This document shows positions 21,711 through 33,600 of a stretch of 64,000 nucleotides of DNA, one piece after another. A model generated the notes under the pieces. The model did not search any database, had not been told where the DNA came from, and saw only the letters and a list, made by a program, of their open reading frames with translations. Position numbers and translations under genes: made by a program. The stretch lies in assembly GCA_963575645.1 (NCBI GenBank), contig OY754470.1:8006501-8070500 (forward strand), given 5' to 3'. Source of the stretch: Xanthostigma xanthostigma (Eukaryota > Arthropoda > Insecta > Raphidioptera > Raphidiidae). Numbering within the stretch: the stretch's first letter is position 1; each line of letters begins with the position of its first letter.

Positions 21711-23400
21711 AATTTTTCGCCTTTTGAGCTATTCTGTCCATGTACACGAGTCTTAATTACAGGTTGAAATGCGTGCTTCTTATTTTTTCCATTTTTTCAA
21801 ATAATATTCATTGTTTACTATTATCAATTAATGATCCCATTTACTTCATTAATTAGATACTAGAGAGCGACGTTTTATTAGATATACCTACAGATATTTC
21901 TTCGCCTAGCCACAAATACACTATACTATACCCGCGTCCTTGCCCGCGTTAAACTAGTTTTTTTTTTTTAATTAAATTATGCCAATTAATGCCCGTATTT
22001 TTGGAGTTGGAATGGTTCCATCGTCAAACTGGCTGGAATTTTTAATAATAATGATACATATTTTGATACGATAAATTTTTCTTGAAAATGCTGTATAGTA
22101 TTCATTTGTCTTTTTCACAAATATCGATGTTTGATAATGAATGATACAAACGTACATTATTTACAATAAACATTATAATGATCATATTAATTACAGAAAG
22201 GATGGATGGTGTAGTAAATATATAAATGTTTTGTTTTTCATAATAAGAATAAGTCTGATTATCGGTTTGAAAATAGCCAAGATTGTGGAAAGATCGTAGA
22301 TTAAACAGCGTTTTCATGGCCGATCGATTTCAAACCTCCAGTTCTCAGGTTATAAACTTCAGAGCTGGTGAAAGTATCATTTGAATTTTAAGTTTATTAT
22401 TAAAAAAAAAAAAATGAAAAACAAATACCTACATCATATTATATATTGTTTAATTTGTGTTTCAACAAGATTTCATTTGAGACCCTACACGGTGCTTTCG
22501 AAAACATTTTTTTTTTCATTTTTGATTATTCGGCCGCGAAAAGTAGAAAATAAAATCCAGCTTTTTTGTAGCAGCCACAAAGTGGTTTTATGCGCGGTTT
22601 TAAAAACAATAAAAAAATACACTATGGCTAATTGGTATGATAATGTACATTTGGATAGTACCAGGGGCGTAGCATGAAATTTTTTTTGCATACTTATTTT
22701 TAAGATATTTTAAATGTATTTGATTCTCTACGCCATTGAATACTATTTCTTTTTATAATACAACATAGTTTTATACAAAATATTTCTCTAAAATCTTTTA
22801 TCTAATTTAAGAGAGAGAATCACAGCAGATTGACTTCATAAAATATAAAAAGAAAATTGTTAAGCACAACCATAATTTCATTTCAGTATAGTCAGAAAAT
22901 TAGAACTTTTGGGGTATGATTTGAAATAGAAACCTATGAAATGAAAGTGCTAGAGCGCCGATTTTAACTTTCAAATATAATGTAAAAATAAAAATAGCTG
23001 TAACTTTAGGATAAGGGCCATATTTAATAGCTTTTGCCGTTTCTATGTTAAAAAAAATTACTCAATTTTTCTGAAAATATTTTCTATATTGTAAATATTT
23101 TTGAAGAATATAAAATATCCCAATGAGCAACGAGGCCTGGCGCTGATAGACACAGAGACTCGGCCGATTTGACAGTTGCAGGTAATCTCCTATCTGAATA
23201 GTCGGTCGACTAAAAGAGAGCGTAATTATTACGTAAGATTATTATTTTTCAATCAGCAGTTTTTCAATAGATATACTATACTGAAAGGATTATCATATAT
23301 TAACTTTAAAAGCTTGGTCATATAGGTATGTAACTATTCATAAGTATACAAAAATCATTAAGCCTAACGTTTTTTGATCCTTTATGTCACATATCCTCAT
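21711..23400. other. intergenic AT-rich DNA, nothing recognised
   Basis: Open frames here are short and low-complexity. GGGGCGTAGCATGAAA near 22664 resembles the end of a GGCGTAGC-type element without a partner. Confidence 0.4.
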
Positions 23401-23641
23401 AGGCGTAGCAACGATTTTATTCTAGGGGGGGGGGGGCAAATTTTCAACTCTACCTACCATTACCAGCTGCCACTTACACATTATTTGAAAACTGTTCATA
23501 GAAGCGAAATCGATCAACACGACTTTCTGGAGAAATTTCACGACAAAGAAAATAATGTTATTGTAGATTTATCTTGTTATTTGTACGTAAACAATTAATA
23601 TTCTGGGGAGACCAGACCCACCTCCCCCCTCTTGCTACGCC
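23401..23641. mobile_element. GGCGTAGC-type short element
   Basis: Ends AGGCGTAGCAACGATTTTAT and CTCTTGCTACGCC are imperfect inverted repeats, with a G run of twelve next to the left end and a C-rich stretch near the right. Confidence 0.55.
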
Positions 23642-24211
23642 AATGCATATCTTTGCATAAAAGATGGAAGAGTATAAAATTTATACAATTCGAGCAAGAA
23701 TATTCGATTTAAAACAAGCTTGTTGCATCGCAAGGTTTTATATTAAAAATTTAGGTTCGTTACGTAAAGGTCGAGTTTGCTTGCTGTTTTGCGGCGATCT
23801 TCAGAATTTAGTAACAACTAACAAATTCATTATATCTGATTCAGTATGTTTTTGTAGCTTATTGAGTGAACAATTTTTATCAATTGTGTACAAAATAAAA
23901 ACTGTTTTGGTGGTGATTTTGTTTTAAATATTGATACATTTTGAAGTTGGTACGCTTTACATATAGACGTCAGATTGTGGAAACAATACAGAAATCAGTT
24001 TATGAACAATGTTCCGAAACATGTGTAGTTTTATTCCATTAATGTTGTGTTTGTTTAGTGATTGTGATTATTGTGAACAGACTGAGCCTGGCAGTTTCCT
24101 GAATTGAAATCTACTATTTAAGGTTAGTGTATTTTCATCCATGATTTCAAATACAAACGTATACGCTAGGAAAGTATCTTTTGACAGGCGACTTTTGCGT
24201 TCTCTCGTGTT
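23642..24211. other. intergenic, nothing recognised
   Basis: An 87-codon frame at 23664-23927 shows no family resemblance and ordinary AT-rich composition. I do not call it a gene. Confidence 0.4.
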
Positions 24212-24784
24212 TTTTTGACGTGATAACGTCTTATAAATTGATGAATCACCAATCTTATAAATTGATAAAACACCGGCTGCATGCACGAAAAAGTGTAACG
24301 TTCCTAACGGTCGTAACGTTCCTAACGCGTAACGTTCCGCCTGACCCTGTGCGTGCTTTTTGCTAATTTCTCGCTCAATTTAAATCAGATCGGTTTGAAA
24401 CCAGTCTTAAACGAAAGAGGAGAACATTTTACATAGATTTCGTATAACAGAATTTGCCTAAACAGTTTTTTTATACAAATTTATATAGAAAAATAGCTGT
24501 ATAAATGCAACATGAAAACGGCTGCATTTCTAATGTTTAATTCAATTTTTTGACATTAGTATTTTGTGAAATGCAACGCCTTCTAAGTTAAGTATTGGAA
24601 TAACTAATTATTATTAGAACATAATACTTTGACAGTTGCAAACGTCACTTTTGACATTTCTTATCATTCCGACACCAAGGATAAGCGGATTGAAACCAAA
24701 TTTTGGGAGGTTTAGGTTATGTATTACGGAATACGTTATCACGTAAAACTATCGTCCGTAAACCGACTTTACAGACAACCAATT
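24212..24784. mobile_element. GACGTGATAACG element, copy 3
   Basis: Same ends as 3372-3791, with an unrelated 400-bp interior and duplicated ATTGATGAA/CACC and GTAACGTTCC motifs near the left. Confidence 0.7.
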
Positions 24785-24864
24785 TTTTTTTAAATCTGGT
24801 TCAGTCAAAACCCTGGTGTCATATGTTACACGTGCATTTTAATAAGGATTAATTGTCGAATAAA

Positions 24865-25014
24865 ATGGGTAAAAAGCTATCAAATCGGAAGTGCTGGGTT
24901 GTTGATTGTAAAGATACATCAACTAAACATCCAGAATTATAATTCCACCGTTTTCCTGGATTTTCTTATGAATTAGAGAGGAAAAAAATGGACTGCAGCA
25001 GTACGTCGTCAAGG
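24865..25014 (+). pseudogene. THAP zinc-finger domain relic
   Basis: Starts ATG GGT AAA AAG and reads MGKKLSNRKCWVVDCKDTST then KHPEL, a TAA, FHRFPGFSYELER, and after a one-base shift in a run of A, KKWTAAVRRQG ahead of a possible donor. C-x4-C, the FHRFP motif and the KW..A..R pattern are those of THAP domains, found in P-element-type transposases and host regulators. One stop and one frameshift mark it as dead. The remaining Cys and His of the finger were not found. Confidence 0.72.
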
Positions 25015-25380
25015 GTAATTAAATTTTATTTTACGTCTGTAATCATTATTAAATACATGAAAAATATCATAATTGTTATTTTGTTAACAAAAATAAGATT
25101 AAAAAAAATTTAGAAATTATAAATGTATATCATTTATGTAGTTTTTTTACTGATATTGTGCGTAAATATTTTTTTATAATTAAGAATAACGCTGGTTTCC
25201 ATGGGTTTGTAAGTTTTGAGTGAACCAGATTTTAAAAAATCAAGCACGAGATAGCGCAAAGATCGCATGTCAAAAATACTTTCCTAGCGTATATGTAATG
25301 TGCAGATAACTATTTTTCTATGTTTGCTGTAAAAAAAATATTCATTAATATAAAAAACATTGCCATTGTGGAACTAAATA

Positions 25381-26278
25381 GTACAATCAATCTGGCGAAA
25401 AAAAAATCATTTCGTATCAAAAACACCCAAAAAGGTGAAACTTGGTGAGTCGTTAGAGAATGATGAAAAAAAGGTTACCTGGCAATGGCCACCTGGTACC
25501 TGTTCAAATAGTCAAAAAAAACTCAAAAATATTTTGAAATGCATTTTTCTCGAAAACTATCCATTTTACAGAAAAATTTATTGAACAAAAAATGTAGAGG
25601 GCATCGTTATCTACAATTAATGTCATTGGTGCTATGTTGTACAACAAAAAATGTGCGCAGTAGGTGGCGCTTAAGTGCCAAAAAAAGTGTTTTTCCACTT
25701 TTTTGCCCTGAAATTTTCATTTTTCAGTTACGATTCAAATGGAAAAATTGTTCCTTTTTATTTTATAAACAACTTTTATTTCAACATTTTTTTCATACAA
25801 CTTACTTTTCATACAACTTATTTTCACTTCAACAAGCTGCAGCTCTGAAACGGTAAGTTGTATGAAAAAAATGTTGAAATAAAAGTTGTTTATAAAATAA
25901 ATGGAACAATTTTTCCATTTGAATCGTAACTGAAAAATGAAAATTTCAGGGCAAAAAAGTGGAAAAACACTTTTTTTGGCACTTAAGCGCCACCTACTGC
26001 GCACATTTTTTGTTGTACAACATAGCACCAATGACATTAATTGTAGATAACGATGCCCTCTACATTTTTTGTTCAATAATTTTTTCTGTAAAATGGATAG
26101 TTTTCGAGAAAAATGCATTTCAAAATATTTTTGAGTTTTTTTTGACTATTTGAACAGGTATTTGAACAGGTACCAGGTGGCCATTGCCAGGTAACCTTTT
26201 TTTCATCATTCTCTAACGACTCACCAAGTTTCACCTTTTTGGTTGGTTTTGTTGAGGTTTTTGCCAGATTGACTGTAC
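25381..26278. mobile_element. 898-bp near-perfect palindromic element with TA duplication
   Basis: Ends GTACAATCAATCTGGC and GCCAGATTGACTGTAC, flanked by TA on both sides (25379-25380, 26279-26280). Inner arms 25431-25807 and 25852-26240 match almost base for base around a 44-bp loop rich in AACTTATTTTCACTTC. Frames such as 25735-26118 exist only through this symmetry. The TA target suggests a Tc1/mariner-type mobiliser. Confidence 0.85.
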
Positions 26279-26450
26279 TATAAAAGGCAACCCGGTTTAT
26301 GTCTTATGCGGTAAAAAGTTGATGGATAATTAAATTATGCAATTCGTAGTTGTAGCTACAATGAAAAGGGACACTCCTACAATTCTGTATGATGAATGTA
26401 AAAATTTACAGTGATGTTAATTTTTTAGTCACTTTCTAATAAATATAATC

Positions 26451-26622
26451 AGGAGCGTAGCTACCGCCGTAGCAATGATACGGAGCCCTTTTGCTACAGG
26501 GACCCCAACGTGTGTAAAAAAATTCGTAAAATGTTATCCTCCCATTTGGACTTCGCCGCAGTCGGCTCGATGGGCCCACCTACAAATTTTGATACAGGGC
26601 CCGTGTAGGGCAAGCTACGCCA
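26451..26622. mobile_element. short GCGTAGCT-ended element
   Basis: AGGAGCGTAGCTACC on the left and GGGCAAGCTACGCCAT on the right are imperfectly inverted. Related in style to 23401-23641. Confidence 0.45.
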
Positions 26623-27346
26623 TTACATAAGTTGTCAAATCAAATTTTCTGACAATTGTCTGTTTTGACGCGCCGTCACTGTTTTAAAGTAACCCATGCG
26701 CTTAAAGTTGACGCAAAACTGTTGGAACCGTAGAGAACTAGAGTTCGCTAGTTCGTATGCTTGCCATAAGTGAAAGTGTCCTCAGTTGAGAGAGAGAACG
26801 CTGCAGAAAACACAGAAAACCAGATATTTTTTTACTCAAATCAGCATTGTTCTGTATCATTAGTTACCATAGAGATAAGGAACTTTTCTCTCTCTGAATT
26901 GCAGACACCGTTACGGCTCACTTGCGTACTCTAGTCTAATATCTCTATGGTTGGTTGGAACTCAAAGATGTTGCATTCGTAAATAGCTCAGCTCAGCTCT
27001 GTATGAGTTTTGTGTATAAAGAATATTATTGTCATGGTATTAAAAAAATCAGTACAATCATGTATAATTGTTTTTAAAATTACAACTACTTTTCCACCAG
27101 CTATTGTTTCAAATATGAACAAAAGAGCGTCTTTTTTTGAATAACTCATATTGAGAGTTTAATGACGTAGTAAAATTCATGCGCATGCGCTCACTACAAT
27201 AAGGATTTATCACACAGTAAACACAAGGCTGGTCTCAAAGTTTGTAGTGATGCTACCCTGTATTCAATTCAGTTCGGTTTCTTTTCTTATTCAGCATTTT
27301 TCACGATGCTGTTGAACAAAAAACTCGAGTCAAAAGACTAGTCGCA
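26623..27346. other. 3' flank of the adenylate cyclase gene
   Basis: Includes the presumed 3' UTR. On the minus strand ATTAAA at 27164-27159 is the only near-canonical cleavage signal I see close to the stop. No other feature. Confidence 0.35.
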
Positions 27347-27643
27347 TCAAATTTTTTCATTAATTGTTTGTAACGTTGATTGACTTGTTGGTAATTTATG
27401 TTCTAATGGAGATGTTTTACTAGAGCTGGTCATATCGTTGCTATTGGTGGCTGCTTGAGCTGTGTTGTTATTTGTTGAAATATTGTGCAGGGGATTCACG
27501 ATAATATTAGCGTTGCTTTTACTGTTTGTATATCCGTCTAAAAAATAAGTAACCATATTTCCTTTCCCCTTCACTTCAATGGCACCGCGACACGTGAGTG
27601 GGTATCCTCGAGCACTCAAGATTTGATATACTTCTTTGGTTAC
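27347..27643 (-). CDS. adenylate cyclase last exon and stop
   Basis: Reads [20 protein letters not shown] then [18 protein letters not shown], finishing C2 with the phosphate-binding Lys in VKGKG. A hydrophilic tail of about sixty residues rich in Asn, Ser and Thr follows (for example [16 protein letters not shown]) to TGA at 27349-27347. Mammalian AC5/6 end near the C2 fold, so this tail is an addition of unknown role. Acceptor GTTTCAG. Confidence 0.92.
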   Translation of the reverse strand, partial: VTKEVYQILSARGYPLTCRGAIEVKGKGNMVTYFLDGYTNSKSNANIIVNPLHNISTNNNTAQAATNSNDMTSSSKTSPLEHKLPTSQSTLQTINEKI

Positions 27644-30600
27644 CTGAAACAGTTTGAGGAATATGAAGAATGCTACCTACAAATACCGCTTGCAGTATTC
27701 ATATCAAAACTTTTCCCCACGCTATGAAGGGTAGAGGTTAAGGAGAACCATCTAAGTGTACGAAAAAGTGTCCGTCAGAAGCATAGATATATATATATTA
27801 ATAGATAGCGGATGCCTATCCTTGAGAATTGTGCGGAATGGTTCCAATTAAAAGCCATTTTGTACGTGGAAAACGCCGTAAAAAACGCGCGAGATTCAAA
27901 AATATTCATTATTTTATAATATGATTTTATTGAGAAAAACAACAAAACTCACAGTAAACAGTGATAATTCGCTCCAAAACCTATTTTTATATTGAAACGT
28001 ATCAAAAATTACAAAACTGAGCATAAATATAATATAAAAGCTTAGAACATTTTACATTGTCAGATTGGCATCAATGCTTGTCAACCTTGATGCCAAATTG
28101 ACAATGTAAAATGTTTTAAGCTTTTACATTTTATTTATGCTCAATTATATAATTTTTGAAACGTTTCAGTATAAAAATAGGTTTTGGAGCGAAAAACAAA
28201 AAAAAAACCCGTTGTGCCCGACTAATCAAAAAGATATTTAATCTTTTGAATTAAATATCTTTTTAATTAGTCGGGCACAACGGGTTTTTTTGTTTTCAAT
28301 AATTTATTAAGGTTTTCACTTTAAATAGTTTTTTTTTTTAATTTCCACCGACTAGTTTTGGAGAAATCAATGAAAACATATGTATCATCCATCTACCGAA
28401 ATATAAAAAAAATCAAGCCTTTTATTTAAAGTTGCCTTGGCGCTCGTACTACCTTAATGAAATTTAGGCGGGACATCCCTCTAGATAGCGATTGGTGTTG
28501 CTCATGTTATGCCGGCACTTCACATGGCTATTTGTATTTGTGTATTTGACATATTTGGCAAACAATTACCAAGTGTGTAGGGTCTATTTGACAAAGTGTT
28601 GGCCTTATTTGCCTATTTGACAAATAAGGCCAATACCAAATACGCGTTACCGTGCGCACATCAATCGAGGCACATCAAAGGAGTCAAATAGGCAAATAAA
28701 CCGTCCACACAATGGCCATTTTCAGAAGCGCACGCGCCGTGAACCTGTACGGACGTGCAGTATTTTTGTGTCTGTGCTGTGAGCGAGAACTGGAACAATT
28801 ACTATTGAAAATGAATTGGGACAATGAAACAGTGCTAAAATTCCTGGAATTTTGAACCTTGCGTTCTGCTGCCAAATGTTTGTGTGTTTGCTATTTGACT
28901 GCCAAGTGTGGATGGTCGTATTTGCCTCTATTTGCATGTTTGTCTTGAACGTCATATATTTTGCCAAATACAACAAACACCCAATAGCGAACACAAATAG
29001 CCATGTGAAGTGCGACCTTTAGACTATTTTTTTTTAAGATTTTGAAATAACGAATTTGGAAAAAATGTTCAAGTGGTTACATAATCAAGGAGGAGTTAAA
29101 TCAAATTATGTACTTGTATTTTATCTAAAATTCCTGTCGAGTCCATTCGACTGGCAACATTGACGGCGTTTCCCCAAATGTCGTATTGTGGCTTTCTGGC
29201 TCCAATAACGCCTGCAACCACTGGACCTATGTTGATACCAATTCGGATACGGAAGTTGTTAAAGGAATGTTCGTTGACGTTCGCCAATTGTTCGCGTATC
29301 CGTAACGCATAATCGGCCATAGCCGTCACGTGACGATATCCTTTCATATCACACGTGTTTTGTGTTAGGCCTAGAAAAAAGAATACAAGAAAATTAACAA
29401 ATATCAATTTTATAAATACAGTGTAAATTCTATATAGCGACACTTAAGGGACTGTGCAATTTCTGGCGTTATTGAGAGTTGTCGTTAAATGGAGAGAAGA
29501 AATAATCCATTAATATTGTTTTACTATAATGTGTATAATATACCAAAAATTTACAACTGACCAACAAACATTCATACTTTGACAAATTACAGCTGAGCTA
29601 AGCGTATGAAAGATAATCCCAACAAACAATAGAATCTTCGGTACGCATGATGCCGACAACAAAGCAACAAAATAACAAACAAGTACTGTTTAGTGCTTAA
29701 TGATGACGAACTGTTGTCGTTATTTAGGTTATTTAGAGTGGGTGTGTCGTTATTGTACGAGCAACAAGGTAAACCAACTAGAGTTAAGTAATTTCGACAT
29801 TTTAAGGAGTTTGTCGTTATATCGAGTGACGTTAAATGGAGTTTACACTGTATGTTAATTATGGAACAGGAAGTAAAAATTTGAAACTGCACTGGTTTTA
29901 ATTTGTAAATATTAGGAAAACACTATCACTGCCGATTGAAATATCCGAAATGATACAGAATAATCGGTACTTTTGAAAAACTATAAAATATTGGATTAGT
30001 TCGTTTTTCTAAAAGTCCTGTTCTGGGTCAGTCTGAGACCCAAATCTTTTAAATTAATTATTCGGCACTTTACCTGAAGCAGCCATGTAAGTGGCACCGG
30101 TTGATTTAATTTTTTCTATATATTTAAACTGCTCTTCTGATAGAAGCTCATCAAAGTCAGCAATTATTTCGTTAAGAAGTCGAAGACATTCGACACCCTC
30201 GTTGTTTCCTTCCAATTCGATGTAAAATTCGGAGAAATTCGGTATCGATGCAAACATGACACAAACGAATGGACATTGTTCGTGGTATAATTCCTGTGAA
30301 TCATATTAATCCAGAAAAAATAAAATATTTTTTAAAACGAGATATTTGGATCTTAAAGAGTAATGTGGTTTTCTTCCCGGTTATTTAATAGTATATTGTG
30401 CGACTAGTGCGGGAAGTTGTCGTTTGCCCACGAAAGCGAAGTTGAGTGGGCAATCGACAATGCCGCACGAGTTGCACATACTATTTTTTATTACGAATTA
30501 AATTACAATTACAATTAAAATTTTATTACGAATTAAAAAAGAAATTAGAAGTAATAAAAATTATGTATTGGTAACTATGGTAACGCTGAATTTGCGTGCG

Positions 30601-33600
30601 GCAAACAATAATTTGAGTGCGACAAATAAAGTTTCCACATGCAAATGAAAATAGCTAGTTTTCAATCGTAAAAGCGTGCGTAAACATATCACTTTTCCCG
30701 CATGAGTAATAAAAAGTAGTTTTTATTACACGATTTAAAACAAATTCAAGTGTGTAATGGGTTTAATATTAAGCCGCGATTTTGACTCTACCGCGAAGAA
30801 TCTTAGGAACCAGGCAACTAAGAGTTTTGCGTCTTGATATCTTTGGCAAAAGTTTTGTATAAAAATGTATAGAAAATATGTTGCGTTATTAACACGCATT
30901 TTTAATAATATTTGGGAACCTATTATTAAAATATAACTTACATCTGCGTTTTTATCAGTAGATAAAAAATGCTCCGCTACATGTTCCGGTAGTATATTAG
31001 CTAATAATTTCCTATTGTATGCTTGTAAATGTTCCATATCTTCTTTTTCCTCTGAAAAAATATTGCAATATTATCAGGTAACATTTATCTAATTTGACAG
31101 ACTTTTAAATTGCATTTTAAATGAAATTCACTGCATAGGGGAGGGAGGGGGAATGGCGCTCACCTCTGTAACTCTGTCAAAAAGGAACGTAGCAACACGC
31201 TACGTCGCGTGAAGCGCGAGGGGAGGGGGCCTCTAATAGACAGCGATGCAAACGGACAGTCAGCTCGCGTCATGCGACGGTGAAGAGCGTTTCTTTGTTT
31301 GCGGCCGCGCTGATCTAATTTTTAATTAAGTGCTGAACAAATTAAAATGCTAGGCTCGCTATACTATGGACTCAGTGTTGCAGATTTGCGTAAACTTGTT
31401 TATAAATTTGCCGAGCGCAACAATATCAAAAACAATTATGATCAAAGCAGCAAAACAGCCGGATTGAATTGGGTACACTACTTTATGAGACCCTGAGCGG
31501 CATTACCCAAAGTCAGGGGCAATGCCGCTCAAACATGTTTTCAATGTTCTCCTACTACTATTAGGTGAAAGATATATGCTTTTGTTGTTAAATTGTTGAT
31601 TACTCGATAATTAAAGACTTTGTTACTCTTCTTAATTTTAATTTATAATAAATAATTTAAAAAATACACCATGTTTTTCTTAAGTGAACGACATTCCCCT
31701 GTCCTACCCTATACTAAATCCTGTAACCTGTAACAAACTTTGATGGGTTACCTGTAGCTTGAACTTTCCAAATGAAATCAAGTCGGTAAGTCGCTTCGGT
31801 TTGCTGACTATGAATGACAAGTGCCGTCATAAATGCAATCAGAATGATCATATTTAAATATTTCGACGACAGCGAGTTTTCATGGTACAGTCTAAAATAA
31901 AGAAAGGTTAAACTTGATAAATCTTCCTGTTTGAGATTGGAGTAGGTATAACATAAGCAAACTGTACGAAGAAAAAAACAACTCGCAATACAACTTCTGC
32001 GAGGTGAAATATATTAAAAAAATATTTTATTCAACACACGTGCGTAATATATATTTTCGGGGCCCTGCTAAATTCGGGAGAAATAATAAATTACTTCATG
32101 TTGACGCGTAGAGTGCGAATAATGAGCCGAAACTGTACGGTAATATATTACTGCATAGCTTCTGGACCAATAGGAACGCGGTAGCGATTTGTATATATGA
32201 AAACAGCATCGCAATTCAGCGAAAGTCAGGGCCATCTTGTGTGCATCGAGGGCGCTGGGTGCGTCAATCAATGAAGTGATTTATTATTTCTCCCTCTTTT
32301 ATCAGGGCCCCGATTATATATTACTCGTGCTAGTTGAATAAAGTATTATGTGCGACTATTGATCGAAGGAGAATATTCCACTCACGTGTTACCGCACTCG
32401 CTACGCTCGTGTGGCAAATTTCACGCTCATGGAATCTTCCCCTTCTCTCACTAGTCGCACAATATACTATTATTCCAAGTTGTTTTACACTTAACCTACA
32501 AACGGAATGTGAATTATGTATTTTTATATATACTTACTCAGGAAAATAACCAGTAATTTGGTTTGTAATGTTGCGATAACCAAACGCTATTCCTAAATAA
32601 CCAGCAGCAGCTCCGACCAGAAGAAGAGTTTTTAGTAAGAAAATCAATATTTGATAAACAGCACACGTGATCATTGCCAGCATAATTAACAATAATAGAT
32701 ACTAAAAATAAAAAAAAAAATATATTGTATTGATTTTCCATTTCAGTTCTTTGTAGAATTTTAAATAAAGGCGTAGGTACTAGTTAGGAGCTGACGCGCA
32801 AAAAAACCATGTCGCCCCAACTTTCTACCGCCTGGTACATATAAGCTATTTAAGTAATTTAGAGCATATTTAGGCGGATAAGGGGGGGGGGATGTCGGTC
32901 CAACAGCCGCTTGATGCTGACGATATAATTTACTTTCAGTGCTCCACATTCCCGGAAAAATAGTGGCAGAAAAAATTAATGGACCATTTTTCCGTGCGTG
33001 AATAAAAAAAAAGTGAACCCTAACCGGATATAACAAAATGGAAAATTTTCATTTCGATGTGTACATCGACGGAAAACTAGTTGCAGAAATTTTGGTTGGG
33101 TCAAAAAGTCGAAAATTGGATAAAAAAATGTCAAAGATGGTATAAAAATTGGTTAAAACTTAAAAAAATTTCTGCCGTGTCGTTATTAGGTTCTGTTAGA
33201 GCGAAATGACCGGGAAATATCAGCGGCAGAAATTTTTGACTAATTGCACCCTCTTCAAGCCACTGCTAAGAGGATGGATTTATGAATTGCGGTCACCTCA
33301 ATGCATTTGGTCAATTCATCAGCGCTGGATTTACATTAGAGGCACTCGGGGCTAGTGCCCAAGGGGGCAAATTTTCAGGGGCAGCAAAATTCGAGAGTGA
33401 AAAAAAAACAATTTCTCCGCGTTATCAAAAATGCTTTGAATAGAATAATCGTGTTGGAAACATCTTCAAATTATACTAAATAAAATATATTTTGTATGTA
33501 ATTAACATTATATTTAAAATAGATTTTCTGCTATGAATGAGTCATTTTATTTATTTAAAAATTGTATATCGATACTTTATTCATTTTTTGTAAAATTTCG

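Noticed and set aside
25539..26153. Mirrored 64-127-codon frames
   Set aside because: They arise from the two arms of the 898-bp palindrome; the same translation appears on both strands.
30735..30941. Extension of the cyclase frame past 30942
   Set aside because: GTAAGT donor at this point; the extension is not cyclase-like.
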